DNA of 64,000 nucleotides from Parasedimentitalea denitrificans (GTDB taxonomy: Bacteria > Pseudomonadota > Alphaproteobacteria > Rhodobacterales > Rhodobacteraceae). The position numbers and the translations under genes are program-made. The notes beneath the pieces were generated by a model that saw nothing but the letters and a program-made list of their open reading frames with translations, did not search any database and was not told the origin of the DNA. The stretch is from contig NZ_QHLQ01000006.1 of assembly GCF_011813015.1 (NCBI RefSeq), positions 62,001 to 126,000 on the forward strand. The letters are read 5' to 3'. Of the stretch, positions 9,122 through 18,749 are shown piece by piece; positions within the stretch are counted from its first letter, which is position 1, and every line of letters begins with the position of its first letter.

Positions 9122-9739
9122 ATGAATGATATTGCAGCCCCTCAAAAAGCCTCCAAACCGCGCCCAACCAAGGATCGGTTGATCCGTGCGGCAGCACAGC
9201 TGTTTAGCAATCGCGGTTATCACGGGGTTGGTTTGGCCGAGATCTTGGCCGAGGCGCAGGCCCCCAAGGGCTCGATGTACCACCACTTTCCGAATGGAAA
9301 ATCCGATCTGGCGATGGCCTCTGCCACATGGGCGTCAGATCAGATCCTGCTGCTGATTGCAGCCTCGTTTGAACCCTCAGACAGTTTTGTCGAGGGGGCC
9401 ACAACGCTGTGCCATAAACTAGCGGATCTGTTTGAAGTGACCGGCAAATGGTGTGGCTGCCCGATTTCATCAACGTTGTTCGAAGGCCCGGATAATGCCG
9501 AGTTTCACAGCCATGCGGCACATCTATTCGAAGGTTGGATAACCGAAGTAGATTATCACGCTCAACGTCTAGGCCTGCCCAAAGAAAGGGCGGCAATGGC
9601 AGCGCAGAACTTCTACATCTTGCTGCAAGGCGGATGGCAACTGGCTCGTGTGCGCCGTGATTCGCAGGTCATCCGCGCCCTGCCCGCGCTTTTGCACTAC
9701 AAGCCTGCCGCACCCGGCGAAGCCTGCTCTGACACATAA
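9122..9739 (+). CDS. TetR/AcrR family repressor (LmrA/YxaF-like)
   Basis: DNA-binding repressor of 205 residues. The N-terminal HTH covers about residues 17-63 (KDRLIRAAAQLFSNRGYHGV, then SMYHHFPNGKSDLA). The C-terminal ligand domain contains CGCPISSTLFEG, resembling the CxCP segment of LmrA/YxaF-type regulators. The ATG at 9122 follows the double operator by 18 bp, so autorepression plus control of the divergent hydrolase is the simplest model. The inducer is unknown. Confidence 0.9.
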   Translation: MNDIAAPQKASKPRPTKDRLIRAAAQLFSNRGYHGVGLAEILAEAQAPKGSMYHHFPNGKSDLAMASATWASDQILLLIAASFEPSDSFVEGATTLCHKLADLFEVTGKWCGCPISSTLFEGPDNAEFHSHAAHLFEGWITEVDYHAQRLGLPKERAAMAAQNFYILLQGGWQLARVRRDSQVIRALPALLHYKPAAPGEACSDT

Positions 9740-9741
9740 AC

Positions 9742-10269
9742 TCAGTCGTGCACCTGACGACGCGGACCATAGGCCCACTGCATCTGCTCTAACGTCTCTA
9801 CCGCGCAGGGCCGCAGGGCACGCAGTCTGGCCAACGCCAGCTCTGGTCTCTCGCCACATTCAATCATCAGCCGCAGCACCACCATACCAGAACGACCACA
9901 GCCGCCACGGCAATGCACCAGCACCCGACCGCCCCCAACCAAGGCCTTGCGCGCCATATGGCTAACCAAAGGCCACTTCGTCAAAATTTCCGGCGTTGGC
10001 ACGCCGAAATCCTCAATGGGCAAGTGAACCCATCGACTGGCCAGACTTTGAATATCAGTCCCCAGCGTACTACCGCCAACGGCCACGTGCTCGGCCTCGG
10101 TCGTCATGGAAATAACCAAACCGGGTTTCCAATCGTGAATATGCTCCAGATCGCCGCGATAATCGCCACTGGCACCGGGCAACGGACAAAGCGCCAGAAT
10201 GCCGTCCGCCACTGAAAGCGCATGAATCACCAACGCGCCGCTATTCTGCTCGATCTCCTTAGATTGCAT
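9742..10269 (-). CDS. protein tyrosine / dual-specificity phosphatase family protein
   Basis: Cysteine-dependent phosphatase of 175 residues. The P-loop HCRGGCGRSG (about residues 119-128) carries the catalytic Cys and Arg of the CX5R signature. An Asp in PIEDFGVP (about 85) is a good general-acid candidate. It resembles the small stand-alone dual-specificity phosphatases common in alphaproteobacteria. It ends 2 bp beyond the stop of the converging tetR gene. The phosphorylated target is not evident from the neighbours. Confidence 0.85.
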   Translation of the reverse strand: MQSKEIEQNSGALVIHALSVADGILALCPLPGASGDYRGDLEHIHDWKPGLVISMTTEAEHVAVGGSTLGTDIQSLASRWVHLPIEDFGVPTPEILTKWPLVSHMARKALVGGGRVLVHCRGGCGRSGMVVLRLMIECGERPELALARLRALRPCAVETLEQMQWAYGPRRQVHD

Positions 10270-10542
10270 CGTCTCTCCCTGCTGGCTTGCGCCAGTATTG
10301 TTATCCTTGTCGCACCTGCTGAATTCGTTAGTCCGCCCAACTGTAGCCTCGACTTACGGTTGCGCAAAAACGTTTTACGCAGAACTGCGTTCATTCTTGG
10401 CCTGCAAAGACCGAAAATCGCCATTTCAGACCTCAAAACAGGATTGTGCCCGCCCTCACCTCCGCAACAGCGGTGGACGAAACCGGCCAGCTTGCTTACC
10501 CTGCGCAAAACCAGAATGACCCCGAATCCGGCACGAGTACTT

Positions 10543-12339
10543 ATGAGCGACACACCCAACGACGCAGGCAACGACGCCGGATCAAGCCAATATCAGGTTC
10601 TGGCCCGCAAATATCGCCCTGAAACCTTTGCCGACCTCGTCGGTCAGGACGCCATGGTGCGGACGCTGAAAAACGCGTTTGAGGCAGACCGGATCGCCCA
10701 AGCGTTCATCATGACCGGCATTCGCGGCACCGGTAAAACCACCACCGCGCGGATCATTGCCAAGGGTATGAACTGTATCGGCCCCGATGGTACAGGCACC
10801 CCAACAACAGAACCTTGTGGAGTATGCGAACACTGCGTCGCCATCATGGAAGGCCGCCATGTTGACGTGATGGAAATGGATGCTGCCAGCCGCACCGGCG
10901 TTGGCGATATCCGCGAGATCATTGATTCAGTTGCCTATCGCGCCGCCTCGGCCCGCTACAAGATTTACATCATCGATGAGGTCCACATGCTGTCGACCAG
11001 CGCGTTCAACGCGCTGCTAAAGACGCTGGAAGAACCGCCATCACATGTGAAATTCATCTTTGCCACCACCGAAATCCGCAAGGTGCCAGTCACTGTCCTG
11101 TCGCGCTGCCAACGGTTTGACCTGCGTCGGATTGAACCCGAGGTGATGATTGCGCTGATCAGCAAGATCGCCAGTGCCGAAGGTGCGCAGATTTCTGACG
11201 ATGCCCTCGCCCTGATCACCCGCGCCGCCGAAGGCTCGGCCCGCGATGCGACCTCGCTGTTGGATCAGGCCATTTCCCACGGGGCAGGCGAAACATCCGC
11301 CGATCAAGTGCGCGCTATGCTGGGCCTTGCCGATCGCGGCCGTGTGCTGGATCTGATCGACATGATCCTGCGCGGTGATGCCGCCGCCGCCCTGACCGAG
11401 CTGGGCGCGCAATACGCCGAAGGGGCTGACCCCCTGGCTGTGTTGCGGGATTTAGCCGAGATCACTCACTGGGTATCGGTGGTGAAAATCACCCCGGATG
11501 CGGCAGAAGACCCAACGATATCACCCGATGAACGCGCCCGTGGCAGCAAAATGGCCGAAGCCCTGCCAATGCGGGTGCTGACCCGGATGTGGCAGATGTT
11601 GCTCAAGGCGCTGGAAGAAGTCGCCGCAGCCCCCAATTCGATGATGGCGGCCGAGATGGCAGTGATCCGGCTGACCCATGTCGCCGACCTGCCCAGCCCC
11701 GAAGAACTGATCCGCAAATTGCAGGACATGCCAACTCCGCCGCCCGCAGCCCCACCATCCGGGCCCGGTGGAGGCATGGCACCCGATGGCGGCGCCGCCA
11801 TGGGCAGTGCCTATAACAACGGTCAATCCGGCGCCGGCGGCCCTGTTGCGTCTGGGGGCAACGGAACAACGCTGGCCCTTGCACCGCAAGCGGATGCCGC
11901 GCTGGCCCGCTATCCCAGCTTTGAACACGTAGTCGAATTGGTCCGCACCCACCGGGATGTGAAACTACTGGTCGACGTCGAGACCGGCGTGCGACTGGTG
12001 TCTTACCAGCCCGGACGGATCGAGTTCACGCCGACGGACAACGCTCCATCAAGCCTGGCTTCGCGATTGGGATCCAGCCTGCAAAACTGGACCGGTAGCC
12101 GCTGGGCCGTTGTGATTACGTCAGGCGGCGACGCCCAGACCATCGCGGAAAAGAACGACGCCGCCGAAAACGCACTGCGCGCCGAGGCCACAGCGCACCC
12201 GCTGGTGCAGGCGGTGCTGGAGAGTTTTCCCAAGGCCAAGATCACCCGCATCCGCACCGCCGAGGAACTTCAGGCAGAGATTGCCGCTGATGCTCTGCCA
12301 GAGGTCGAGGACGAATGGGATCCGTTTGAGGACGGCTAA
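10543..12339 (+). CDS. dnaX: DNA polymerase III subunits gamma/tau
   Basis: Clamp-loader ATPase of the replicative polymerase. From the ATG at 10543 the 598-residue protein shows YQVLARKYRPETFADLVGQ, Walker A GIRGTGKTTTAR (about 59-70), the Cys4 zinc site including CGVCEHC (about 92-98), Walker B IIDEVHML (about 143-150) and the SRC sensor (SRCQRFDLRR). A Gly/Pro-rich linker at about 400-440 separates the gamma part from the tau-specific C-terminus. The frame is open about 107 codons further upstream, but that stretch is not DnaX-like and overlaps the divergent phosphatase start. An ATG at 10516 is the main alternative. Confidence 0.96.
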   Translation: MSDTPNDAGNDAGSSQYQVLARKYRPETFADLVGQDAMVRTLKNAFEADRIAQAFIMTGIRGTGKTTTARIIAKGMNCIGPDGTGTPTTEPCGVCEHCVAIMEGRHVDVMEMDAASRTGVGDIREIIDSVAYRAASARYKIYIIDEVHMLSTSAFNALLKTLEEPPSHVKFIFATTEIRKVPVTVLSRCQRFDLRRIEPEVMIALISKIASAEGAQISDDALALITRAAEGSARDATSLLDQAISHGAGETSADQVRAMLGLADRGRVLDLIDMILRGDAAAALTELGAQYAEGADPLAVLRDLAEITHWVSVVKITPDAAEDPTISPDERARGSKMAEALPMRVLTRMWQMLLKALEEVAAAPNSMMAAEMAVIRLTHVADLPSPEELIRKLQDMPTPPPAAPPSGPGGGMAPDGGAAMGSAYNNGQSGAGGPVASGGNGTTLALAPQADAALARYPSFEHVVELVRTHRDVKLLVDVETGVRLVSYQPGRIEFTPTDNAPSSLASRLGSSLQNWTGSRWAVVITSGGDAQTIAEKNDAAENALRAEATAHPLVQAVLESFPKAKITRIRTAEELQAEIAADALPEVEDEWDPFEDG

Positions 12340-12365
12340 CCAGCCGTCCCCAGATTTCAATCAGA

Positions 12366-12911
12366 TCAACTGAGCAAATCGGCTGTTGTTGCGACTTTGG
12401 CATACCCCATCGCCAGTGGGGCCATAAACGCTGCATGCACCTGCTCGGCGTTTACCTCAACACTGCCAAACGCCATTTCTTTGGCACCGCAGGCGTCCTC
12501 GACCACAGTGACTTGGAACCCATAGTCCGCCGCCGCACGTGCGGTGGCATCAATGCACATCTGGCTCATCGCGCCGCATATGGTGACGGCTTCGATCCCG
12601 GCCTCGTGCAGCAGGCCCAACAGACCAGTGTCATGGAAACTGTTGGCACGCGCTTTGGTTAGCACCACCTCCCCCGCTTTCGGCGCCACCGAGGCATGGA
12701 TCTCGGCTCCCACCGTTCCGGGCCGAAAAAACGGCGCCTCGGGTGAGTCATTTTCATGCCGGATATGAACCACCAAATTATCTTTTTCCCGTGCATTGGC
12801 CAACAGGCCAGCGGCGTTGGTTGAAACGCGTTCCATCTGGTGCAGCGGCCAATCCCCACCGTCGAAATAGTCGTTCTGGATATCCACAATAATCAGAGTA
12901 GTCTTGGGCAT
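12366..12911 (-). CDS. cysteine hydrolase, isochorismatase family
   Basis: Isochorismatase-like hydrolase of 181 residues. The family catalytic triad is visible: Asp in VDIQNDYF (about 9), Lys in LTKARANSF (about 86) and Cys in GAMSQMCIDATAR (about 118). Relatives act on amides such as nicotinamide, ureido compounds or isochorismate; the substrate cannot be chosen here. It is divergent from a GlxA-type regulator with 67 bp between the starts, which suggests that regulator controls it. Confidence 0.9.
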   Translation of the reverse strand: MPKTTLIIVDIQNDYFDGGDWPLHQMERVSTNAAGLLANAREKDNLVVHIRHENDSPEAPFFRPGTVGAEIHASVAPKAGEVVLTKARANSFHDTGLLGLLHEAGIEAVTICGAMSQMCIDATARAAADYGFQVTVVEDACGAKEMAFGSVEVNAEQVHAAFMAPLAMGYAKVATTADLLS

Positions 12912-12978
12912 CGTTTTCTCCTTGATGCTGTTTCACAGTCTTTTTGACCAAGGTTGACCTGCAGCGCGATTGGCAGAT

Positions 12979-13932
12979 ATGACAATAAATATGCCAGTTG
13001 CGCCAAATCCGATTATTGCCCTAGTAGACTATCGCGGCGTCCAACGTTCAGCCCTGTGGGGGCTAGCGGATATGTTTGCCCTATTGCCCAGCTTGCAGGA
13101 CGACCAATCCGGCCCCGAAATCCGTGTTATAGACTCTACTAATCCGGACCCACGCCCCTGTGACGCCTTTGTTTTCCCGCCCTCAATAGATGGCAGTCGG
13201 GGCATCGATGCACCGCAGTTGCTGGACTGGGCAGTCACCCAGCATCACGCTGGCGCACTGGCCTGCTCCGTTTGCGCTGGTGCGTTTTGGTTGGGTCATG
13301 CCGAACTGCTGAACGGACGCCCGGCCACCACCCATTGGGCCTTAGAAGCCGAATTTAGAGCCGCTTTTCCCAAAGCGGACCTGCGCGCCGAACACATTCT
13401 GATCGACGATCATGACATCATAACTGCCGGAGGGTTGATGGCCTGGCTCGATCTGGGCCTACACCTGACCGGGCGCTGGTATGGCAGCGATGCTGTTTCA
13501 CGCCTAGCGCGGCATTTGCTCATCGACCCAGCTGGACGCGAGCAACGGCACTACTCTAGCTTTCGCCCCAACCGCAGCCATGGCGATGTGCAAATTCTGA
13601 CAGCGCAACGCCACATGGAGCGGCAGGTTCAAGAGCAAATGCAGGCCGAGCAACTGGCCGAGCTGGCGGGTATGTCCCTGCGGACCTTCATGCGCCGGTT
13701 TCAGTCAGCCACCGGCTATCCGCCTGCCACCTACCTGCAGGCCCTGCGGATAGAGAAAGCCCGCGCTGCACTGGAACGTGGCGGTGACAGTGTCAGTGAA
13801 ATCGCCTGGAGCGTCGGCTATCAGGATCTGTCGGCCTTTTCCCGCGTTTTCAAGGCTCGAACCGGCCTTAGCCCCGGTGCCTATCGACGCCGGTTCCATA
13901 TCCGGCCCCAACATCGATCCATAGCTGACTGA
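12979..13932 (+). CDS. GlxA family transcriptional regulator (DJ-1/PfpI domain plus AraC HTH)
   Basis: A 317-residue activator with an N-terminal class I glutamine amidotransferase-like domain (about 10-185). This domain includes SVCAGAFWLGHAELL around the nucleophile-elbow Cys. A C-terminal AraC-type double HTH follows (about 210-310: LAELAGMSLRTFMRRF and IAWSVGYQDLSAFSRVFK). I use the ATG at 12979; a TTG nine bases upstream is in frame but unsupported. It is divergently transcribed from the isochorismatase-like hydrolase, its most likely target. Confidence 0.88.
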   Translation: MTINMPVAPNPIIALVDYRGVQRSALWGLADMFALLPSLQDDQSGPEIRVIDSTNPDPRPCDAFVFPPSIDGSRGIDAPQLLDWAVTQHHAGALACSVCAGAFWLGHAELLNGRPATTHWALEAEFRAAFPKADLRAEHILIDDHDIITAGGLMAWLDLGLHLTGRWYGSDAVSRLARHLLIDPAGREQRHYSSFRPNRSHGDVQILTAQRHMERQVQEQMQAEQLAELAGMSLRTFMRRFQSATGYPPATYLQALRIEKARAALERGGDSVSEIAWSVGYQDLSAFSRVFKARTGLSPGAYRRRFHIRPQHRSIAD

Positions 13933-14006
13933 CCCCCGCTTTCCCCTTGAATGGCAGGGGTGGCAACCGTATTTAACAGGCAAAACCATCCTATAGGAGA
14001 GATCTA

Positions 14007-14351
14007 ATGCTCAAAGGCCTCGGCGGTCTTGGTGATATGGCCAAGATGATGAAATCTGCACAAGACCTGCAATCCAAAATGACCGAGATGCAGGACGAAT
14101 TGCACAACGTCATGGTCATCGGCGAATCCGGTGCTGGACTGGTCAAGGCAACCGCCAGCGCCAAAGGCGAGCTGAAGGCGCTGGACATTGACCCTTCGAT
14201 CTTTAACGGCGACGACAAGGAAGTGGTCGAGGACCTGATCCTGGCTGCCGTCAAAGACGCCCAAGCTAAAGCGACCGAAAAAGCGCAGGAAGAAATGGCG
14301 CGCCTGACCGAGAGCATGGGCCTGCCCAAGGACATCAAGCTGCCGTTCTAA
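14007..14351 (+). CDS. ybaB: YbaB/EbfC family nucleoid-associated protein
   Basis: Small DNA-binding protein of 114 residues, usually encoded beside dnaX and recR. It has a Met/Lys-rich N-terminal helix (MKSAQDLQSKMTEMQDEL), then the YbaB core with GAGLVKATASAKGELKAL and a C-terminal helix ending at MGLPKDIKLPF. A strong AGGAGA Shine-Dalgarno sequence precedes the ATG at 14007. dnaX lies 1.7 kb upstream, separated by the isochorismatase/GlxA pair. Confidence 0.95.
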   Translation: MLKGLGGLGDMAKMMKSAQDLQSKMTEMQDELHNVMVIGESGAGLVKATASAKGELKALDIDPSIFNGDDKEVVEDLILAAVKDAQAKATEKAQEEMARLTESMGLPKDIKLPF

Positions 14352-14354
14352 GGT

Positions 14355-15431
14355 ATGTATGTCTTAAAACCCCTTGTGTTCGCCCTGTCGTTTCTGGTGC
14401 CTGCCGCTGCGCAGGCCCAGGATTGGGCGACGCGTGAGGCCTGCGCGGTCACCTCGGCCGAGATCGACCCGCAGGTTCTGCCTGAAACGCTGCTTGCCAC
14501 ACTTCGAGCAGACGCCGCCAAAATGCCCAATCCGATTGGGCGGTTCTGGCGCATCCAATCCCCGGACGGTGCCGTGTCGCACCTATGGGGCACCATGCAT
14601 TCAAATGACCCACTGGTTCTGGATCTGCCAGTTATCGTGCAGAAACGGATTACGGACGCCCGTGTCATAGCCATGGAATTCGATCCCGTGTTTACCTCTC
14701 GTAAGGCCATCAGGGATCATCAGAAACAAGAGTTGTTTCGTCCGGAAAACAGCACCTACAACTTCGACGACTCTGGACTAGATCCGCTGATAGTCGAGTG
14801 GATACACACCCGCCTTGACGGGTTGGGCTGGGGCCGCGACGCTGCGGATTATCTGACCTTACCCGTTGTTGTAGAGAGTATTCTGACGGATCCCTGCAAT
14901 GACTTTGCGGTGGGTGTGTTGCCTGATCAGGACAGCATGATCCAGACCCTAGGCATGATTGGTGGCGGAAGTATTCTAGGCCTGGAAACCCCGAGCGCTC
15001 TAACCGACCACCTGAGTGAGCCCCAAAATCAGGGGACAGCCCTGTCCATTCTGGCCGTATACGGTGCCTATCTTGACCCAGAAACAAGTACAGCCAACCG
15101 GCCAACGAGTTTCGCGCTGTATCTGCAAGGTGAGTTGGCGCTGGAGCGCGCCTGGGAAAAAGCCATCCTGAACGGCGTCTACGGACCTGATCTGGCTCAG
15201 CTATACCAACGCCGAGCAGACGCGTATCTACTGGACCAACGCAACCAAGCATTCCTGCAAACTGCCAAACATGACCTGCAACAGGGCGGTGTATTCATGG
15301 CAATCGGATCATTCCATTTGCCCGGCGAACAGGGCATGATCGAACTACTGCGACAGGCGGGCTATACCGTTTCCCGCATCCCCCTGCCCGGCGAAACTCC
15401 GGACACCCCTGCCGGAGCAAGCCAGGAATGA
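14355..15431 (+). CDS. TraB/GumN family protein
   Basis: Exported protein of 358 residues. It has a signal peptide ([20 protein letters not shown], cleaved about residue 22). The conserved TraB/GumN motifs are WGTMHSND (about 77-84), AMEFDP with its conserved Glu, and the C-terminal [20 protein letters not shown] (about 315-334). These His and Glu residues make up the proposed metal-dependent site related to the Tiki/erythromycin esterase-like fold. It begins 3 bp after ybaB and overlaps recR by 4 bp, so the three are almost certainly co-transcribed and translationally coupled. Function is unknown. Confidence 0.88.
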   Translation: MYVLKPLVFALSFLVPAAAQAQDWATREACAVTSAEIDPQVLPETLLATLRADAAKMPNPIGRFWRIQSPDGAVSHLWGTMHSNDPLVLDLPVIVQKRITDARVIAMEFDPVFTSRKAIRDHQKQELFRPENSTYNFDDSGLDPLIVEWIHTRLDGLGWGRDAADYLTLPVVVESILTDPCNDFAVGVLPDQDSMIQTLGMIGGGSILGLETPSALTDHLSEPQNQGTALSILAVYGAYLDPETSTANRPTSFALYLQGELALERAWEKAILNGVYGPDLAQLYQRRADAYLLDQRNQAFLQTAKHDLQQGGVFMAIGSFHLPGEQGMIELLRQAGYTVSRIPLPGETPDTPAGASQE

Positions 15432-16024
15432 GCAATTCTACAGATGACATCGAGATCCTGATTGATCTGATGGCCAAACTACCTGGCCTTGGACCACGTT
15501 CGGCCCGGCGCGCGGTCCTCCACCTGATCCGCAAGCGCGCGTTACTGCTGACCCCACTGGCCGATTCTATGAGCCAGGTCGCTATCAGCGCCCGCGAATG
15601 CCTGAACTGCGGCAACGTCGGCACCTCTGAAATCTGCGACATCTGCGAAGACGAGAAACGCGCCAACGGCGAGCTTTGTGTGGTCGAAGACGTCGGTGAC
15701 CTTTGGGCGATGGAGCGCGCAGGGGTGTTCAAAGGCCGCTATCACGTGCTGGGTGGCACCCTGTCCGCACTAGACGCCATCGGCCCCGAAGAACTGCGCA
15801 TTCCGCGACTGGTGGACCGTGTCACAGCCGAGGCCGTCAGCGAAGTGATCCTTGCCCTGAATGCCACCATCGACGGCCAGACCACCGCCCATTACATCGC
15901 CGACCAGCTACAGGATCAGGTCAAGCTGACCACCCTGGCGCAGGGTGTGCCCATTGGTGGTGAGCTGGATTATCTGGACGACGGAACCATCACCGCCGCA
16001 ATGCGGGCCCGTAAAGAAATCTGA
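15428..16024 (+). CDS. recR: recombination mediator protein RecR
   Basis: Loads RecA on gapped DNA together with RecF/RecO. The 198-residue protein shows the N-terminal HhH region ([20 protein letters not shown], about 13-32), a Cys4 zinc finger ([16 protein letters not shown], about 58-73), the Toprim core ([12 protein letters not shown]) and the C-terminal Walker B-like region. Its ATG overlaps the stop of the TraB/GumN gene by 4 bp, so translation is coupled. Placement after ybaB is the common bacterial arrangement apart from that inserted gene. Confidence 0.96.
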   Translation: MSNSTDDIEILIDLMAKLPGLGPRSARRAVLHLIRKRALLLTPLADSMSQVAISARECLNCGNVGTSEICDICEDEKRANGELCVVEDVGDLWAMERAGVFKGRYHVLGGTLSALDAIGPEELRIPRLVDRVTAEAVSEVILALNATIDGQTTAHYIADQLQDQVKLTTLAQGVPIGGELDYLDDGTITAAMRARKEI

Positions 16025-16069
16025 ACAAGCCCCACTTTTTCAAATGGCTTGGGATTAGACCTGCGCTGT

Positions 16070-16999
16070 TTACAGCGCCCGCAATAATATTTGACCTGCA
16101 AGCACAGCAACCACAGCCCCGGCAAGAATCTCTAGCATCGCAGCCGCCCGCACAGCTCCTGCGCCCTGAACTTTCGTCAACGCCCCTTTGCGCACTGTCA
16201 CCGCGGCGACCGCCACCGCAACTGTGAGCATGGCGGTGCCGAGCCCCATGGCAAAGGTGCCGGCGATCCCTGCCCACAAAATTCCCATGCGCCAGGTCAT
16301 AAGCAACAAAAACAGGGCCCCAGTACACGGCCGAACGGCCACTGCACCAATAATAGCCAGCGCGTCTCGAAGGGATGACACATTTGCAGCCTCTTCTGCC
16401 GTCGGTCCATGCCGGTGGCCACAGGATGGGCAGGTTTCGCCATCATGTGCACCGTGGTGTTCGTGGTCATGAGCGTCATGGTTATGCTGCGCCGACGCCC
16501 GGCTAGAAAGCAGCCGTCTTAAGCCCCGTATCAGCAGCCACAGGCCGACAAGTGAGATCAGCCCGTAAGACAAGGGTGCCAGAACGTCATCCGCCGCGCT
16601 GGTCAACTGTTCTCTGCTCCAGTCCAACAGCAGTAGCCCCCCAGCCACTAACAGCACCGCCATAGCAGCCTGTGCCAGCGATGCCGCCACTGACAAACCT
16701 GCCAACCTCAGCAGTGGCACAGGTTTACCGATGCCATAGCCTCCGATCACCAGCTTGCCGTGGCCTGGCCCAGCCGCATGGAAAAACCCGTAGGCAAAAC
16801 ACAAGGTCAGCAGCGTCGCAAATGCCCCCGGCTCTCCAGCGCGAAGCGCCCGCAGGCCTCTGGCCAAGGCATTCTGAACTTCCCGCTGCCCCTCAGCTGC
16901 CCAGATGAGCACTGCTTCGGAACCACCAAAGGCCCAAAGCCAGATCGCAAATGCAACAATGGCAACGACTGCAGCAAACAAGGGAGTATTGCCGCGCAT
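16070..16999 (-). CDS. nickel/cobalt transporter, NicO/RcnA family
   Basis: Inner-membrane metal transporter of 309 residues with about six hydrophobic segments. The family motifs HAAGPGHGK (about 74-82) and RPCTGALF (about 222-229) are present. A His-rich cytoplasmic loop lies between them ([17 protein letters not shown], about 170-186, then CPSCGHRHG), a likely metal sensor or binding region. Relatives export Ni/Co or, with DUF1007 partners, have been proposed to act in metal homeostasis. It starts 1 bp after the stop of the DUF1007 gene, so both form one operon. Confidence 0.9.
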   Translation of the reverse strand: MRGNTPLFAAVVAIVAFAIWLWAFGGSEAVLIWAAEGQREVQNALARGLRALRAGEPGAFATLLTLCFAYGFFHAAGPGHGKLVIGGYGIGKPVPLLRLAGLSVAASLAQAAMAVLLVAGGLLLLDWSREQLTSAADDVLAPLSYGLISLVGLWLLIRGLRRLLSSRASAQHNHDAHDHEHHGAHDGETCPSCGHRHGPTAEEAANVSSLRDALAIIGAVAVRPCTGALFLLLMTWRMGILWAGIAGTFAMGLGTAMLTVAVAVAAVTVRKGALTKVQGAGAVRAAAMLEILAGAVVAVLAGQILLRAL

Positions 17000-17000
17000 C

Positions 17001-17636
17001 TTATGCGCCGCAGCTTAGCCGTACGGTATCGGCAAAGGCCTCTCCGACTTCGGGGTAGGCCTCCTCTGCCTGACCCGTCGGCTTGGAGTACAACAGCTCT
17101 TCGACCATGTCGTAGGCGGAGTTCAGATCTGGTGGAGTTACTTCACCCACACATCCACCGGTGACCTCTAAGCCGCGATTCAGGGTATAAGCAGTATAGT
17201 AGGTTGGGTCGTAGGCCTTGAATACGACGCCATTCGCTGCAACCGGATCTATCAGTTCTCGGCGGTGGCGAGTGGTGATACGTCCGTCAGAAACGGTGGT
17301 TTCCAGATGCACCCCGTCGCCAATCGCCAGTGCCTCTCCGTTTCGCGTTAAATAGGTGTCACCGTCGAACCCTTCGCTCCACTGCAGGTCAAACCCCTTT
17401 AGTTTCTCCAACTCGTCTGCTGTCAGCTCCCCATCAAAGTCCGAATCCAACCCCAGATCCTCAAAGATCAGCAGCGAATAGAACTCGTCATAGGCCCATG
17501 TCACCTCTACGGCTTGCAGCTGTCCGGGTTCCGAAACGACAACCTTCAGAGCCATATCAACAAAAATATGCGGGTGTGCACTGGCCCCATTGGGGCCGAG
17601 CGTAAGAGCAGCAAGCAAAGGCAGAAACTGTTTCAT
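17001..17636 (-). CDS. DUF1007 family periplasmic protein
   Basis: Exported protein of 211 residues. The signal peptide (about 1-20) is followed directly by the DUF1007 hallmark HPHIFVD, whose exposed N-terminal His pair could bind metal. An EF-hand-like stretch, [14 protein letters not shown], lies at about residues 63-76. Two Cys residues (GGCVGEV and RLSCGA) may form a disulfide. The gene immediately precedes the NicO-type transporter and probably supplies its periplasmic metal-binding partner. That role is inferred from this pairing, which recurs in proteobacteria, and is not shown by the sequence. Confidence 0.85.
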   Translation of the reverse strand: MKQFLPLLAALTLGPNGASAHPHIFVDMALKVVVSEPGQLQAVEVTWAYDEFYSLLIFEDLGLDSDFDGELTADELEKLKGFDLQWSEGFDGDTYLTRNGEALAIGDGVHLETTVSDGRITTRHRRELIDPVAANGVVFKAYDPTYYTAYTLNRGLEVTGGCVGEVTPPDLNSAYDMVEELLYSKPTGQAEEAYPEVGEAFADTVRLSCGA

Positions 17637-17762
17637 ACCCTTTCAGTAGGCTTCCATGCTCGTTTCATCAAGTTGCGCCTAAGAGAACGGGCCACTTTCG
17701 GCAGTTGAATGCCCGCGACTCAACGTTCAAATGCATCGATACGTATGAGTGCGACAAAGAAA

Positions 17763-17791
17763 CAGGCCTCCCGAATAACGGAAGGCCTGCA
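17763..17791 (-). terminator. intrinsic terminator of trcR
   Basis: CAGGCCTCCCG (17763-17773) pairs with CGGAAGGCCTG (17779-17789) with one mismatch. On the minus strand the stem is followed by TTTCTTTG. It lies about 60 bp beyond the stop codon of trcR. Confidence 0.75.
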
Positions 17792-17847
17792 AAACTTATT
17801 CTGTCGAACCCGAAGCTAATGCCGTGATTCAGATACTCCAAACGCGA

Positions 17848-18618
17848 TCAGCCGCGCGGATCGTCGCTGTCATCATCCTCGTCTTCATCACCGCCACCGG
17901 CTGGCAGGTTAAAGAAGCTGTCAGCGTCAACCGGAGCTTCTCTGCTTGGCGCGTCGTCTTCCGAACCACCCAATGTAAAGGCCTCAAGGCCTTCCATACC
18001 ACTTGGGATCTTAGGCTCGGCTTCCATTTCCAGCGACTGCTCGGTGCTGACCAGCTTGCGACGCTCGTCATCGCTCATCACGCCACCTTCGGCAGCCTTC
18101 TTGGCCACGGCTTTTTGCACGGCCTGGTCCAGCTCAGACTGTTTACACAGGCCTAGCGCCACCGGATCAACCGGCTGAATGTTTGCAATGTTCCAGTGGG
18201 TGCGTTCACGGATCGCCTGGATAGTTGGCTTGGTTGTACCCACCAGTTTCGAGATCTGGCTGTCAGCCAATTCCGGGTGAAACTTAACCAACCAATAGAT
18301 CGAGGCCGGGCGGTCCTGACGCTTGGAAAGCGGTGTGTAACGCGGACCACGGCGCTTTTCTTCACCCGAAGCTGCAGCGTAAAACTTGAGCTTCAGCTTG
18401 TGCAGCGGGTTTCCCTCGGCTGCAGTGATCTCTTCCTGAGTCAGCTGGTTGTTGGCGACCGGGTCAAAACCCTTCACACCTTGGGCAACATCGCCATCAG
18501 CGATACCCTGTACTTCCAGCTCGTGCAGATCAACAAAGTCCGCAATCTGTTTAAAGCTGATGGTGGTATTGTCCACCAGCCACACAGCGGTTGCTTTGGC
18601 CATCAACGGTTTTGCCAT
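17848..18618 (-). CDS. trcR: cell-cycle transcriptional regulator TrcR (DUF1013)
   Basis: Alphaproteobacterial regulator of 256 residues. The conserved DUF1013 core covers roughly residues 1-160. It begins MAKPLMAKATAVWLVDNTT, contains FKQIADFVDLHELEVQGIAD, and has an HTH-like segment ELADSQISKLVGTTKPTIQAI (split across about 117-137). The remainder is acidic and probably disordered, ending in an Asp/Glu-rich tail. The family is linked to cell-cycle control in alphaproteobacteria. The tail makes this copy longer than the core domain. Confidence 0.88.
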   Translation of the reverse strand: MAKPLMAKATAVWLVDNTTISFKQIADFVDLHELEVQGIADGDVAQGVKGFDPVANNQLTQEEITAAEGNPLHKLKLKFYAAASGEEKRRGPRYTPLSKRQDRPASIYWLVKFHPELADSQISKLVGTTKPTIQAIRERTHWNIANIQPVDPVALGLCKQSELDQAVQKAVAKKAAEGGVMSDDERRKLVSTEQSLEMEAEPKIPSGMEGLEAFTLGGSEDDAPSREAPVDADSFFNLPAGGGDEDEDDDSDDPRG

Positions 18619-18749
18619 GTGCTCATCTCCATTTACAACACATCTTCCCCGCCGCCTGAAATAGGCTGCCCCGCCTTAGGGGTCTGGTTTCCATTGTCGG
18701 GGAATTTGAACCCTATATAGTCGCGATATTTCAATTTGGGAAGAGCCGA

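Noticed and set aside
10222..10542. N-terminal extension of about 107 codons on dnaX
   Set aside because: The sequence has no DnaX similarity and overlaps the divergent phosphatase start. The family N-terminus begins at 10543.
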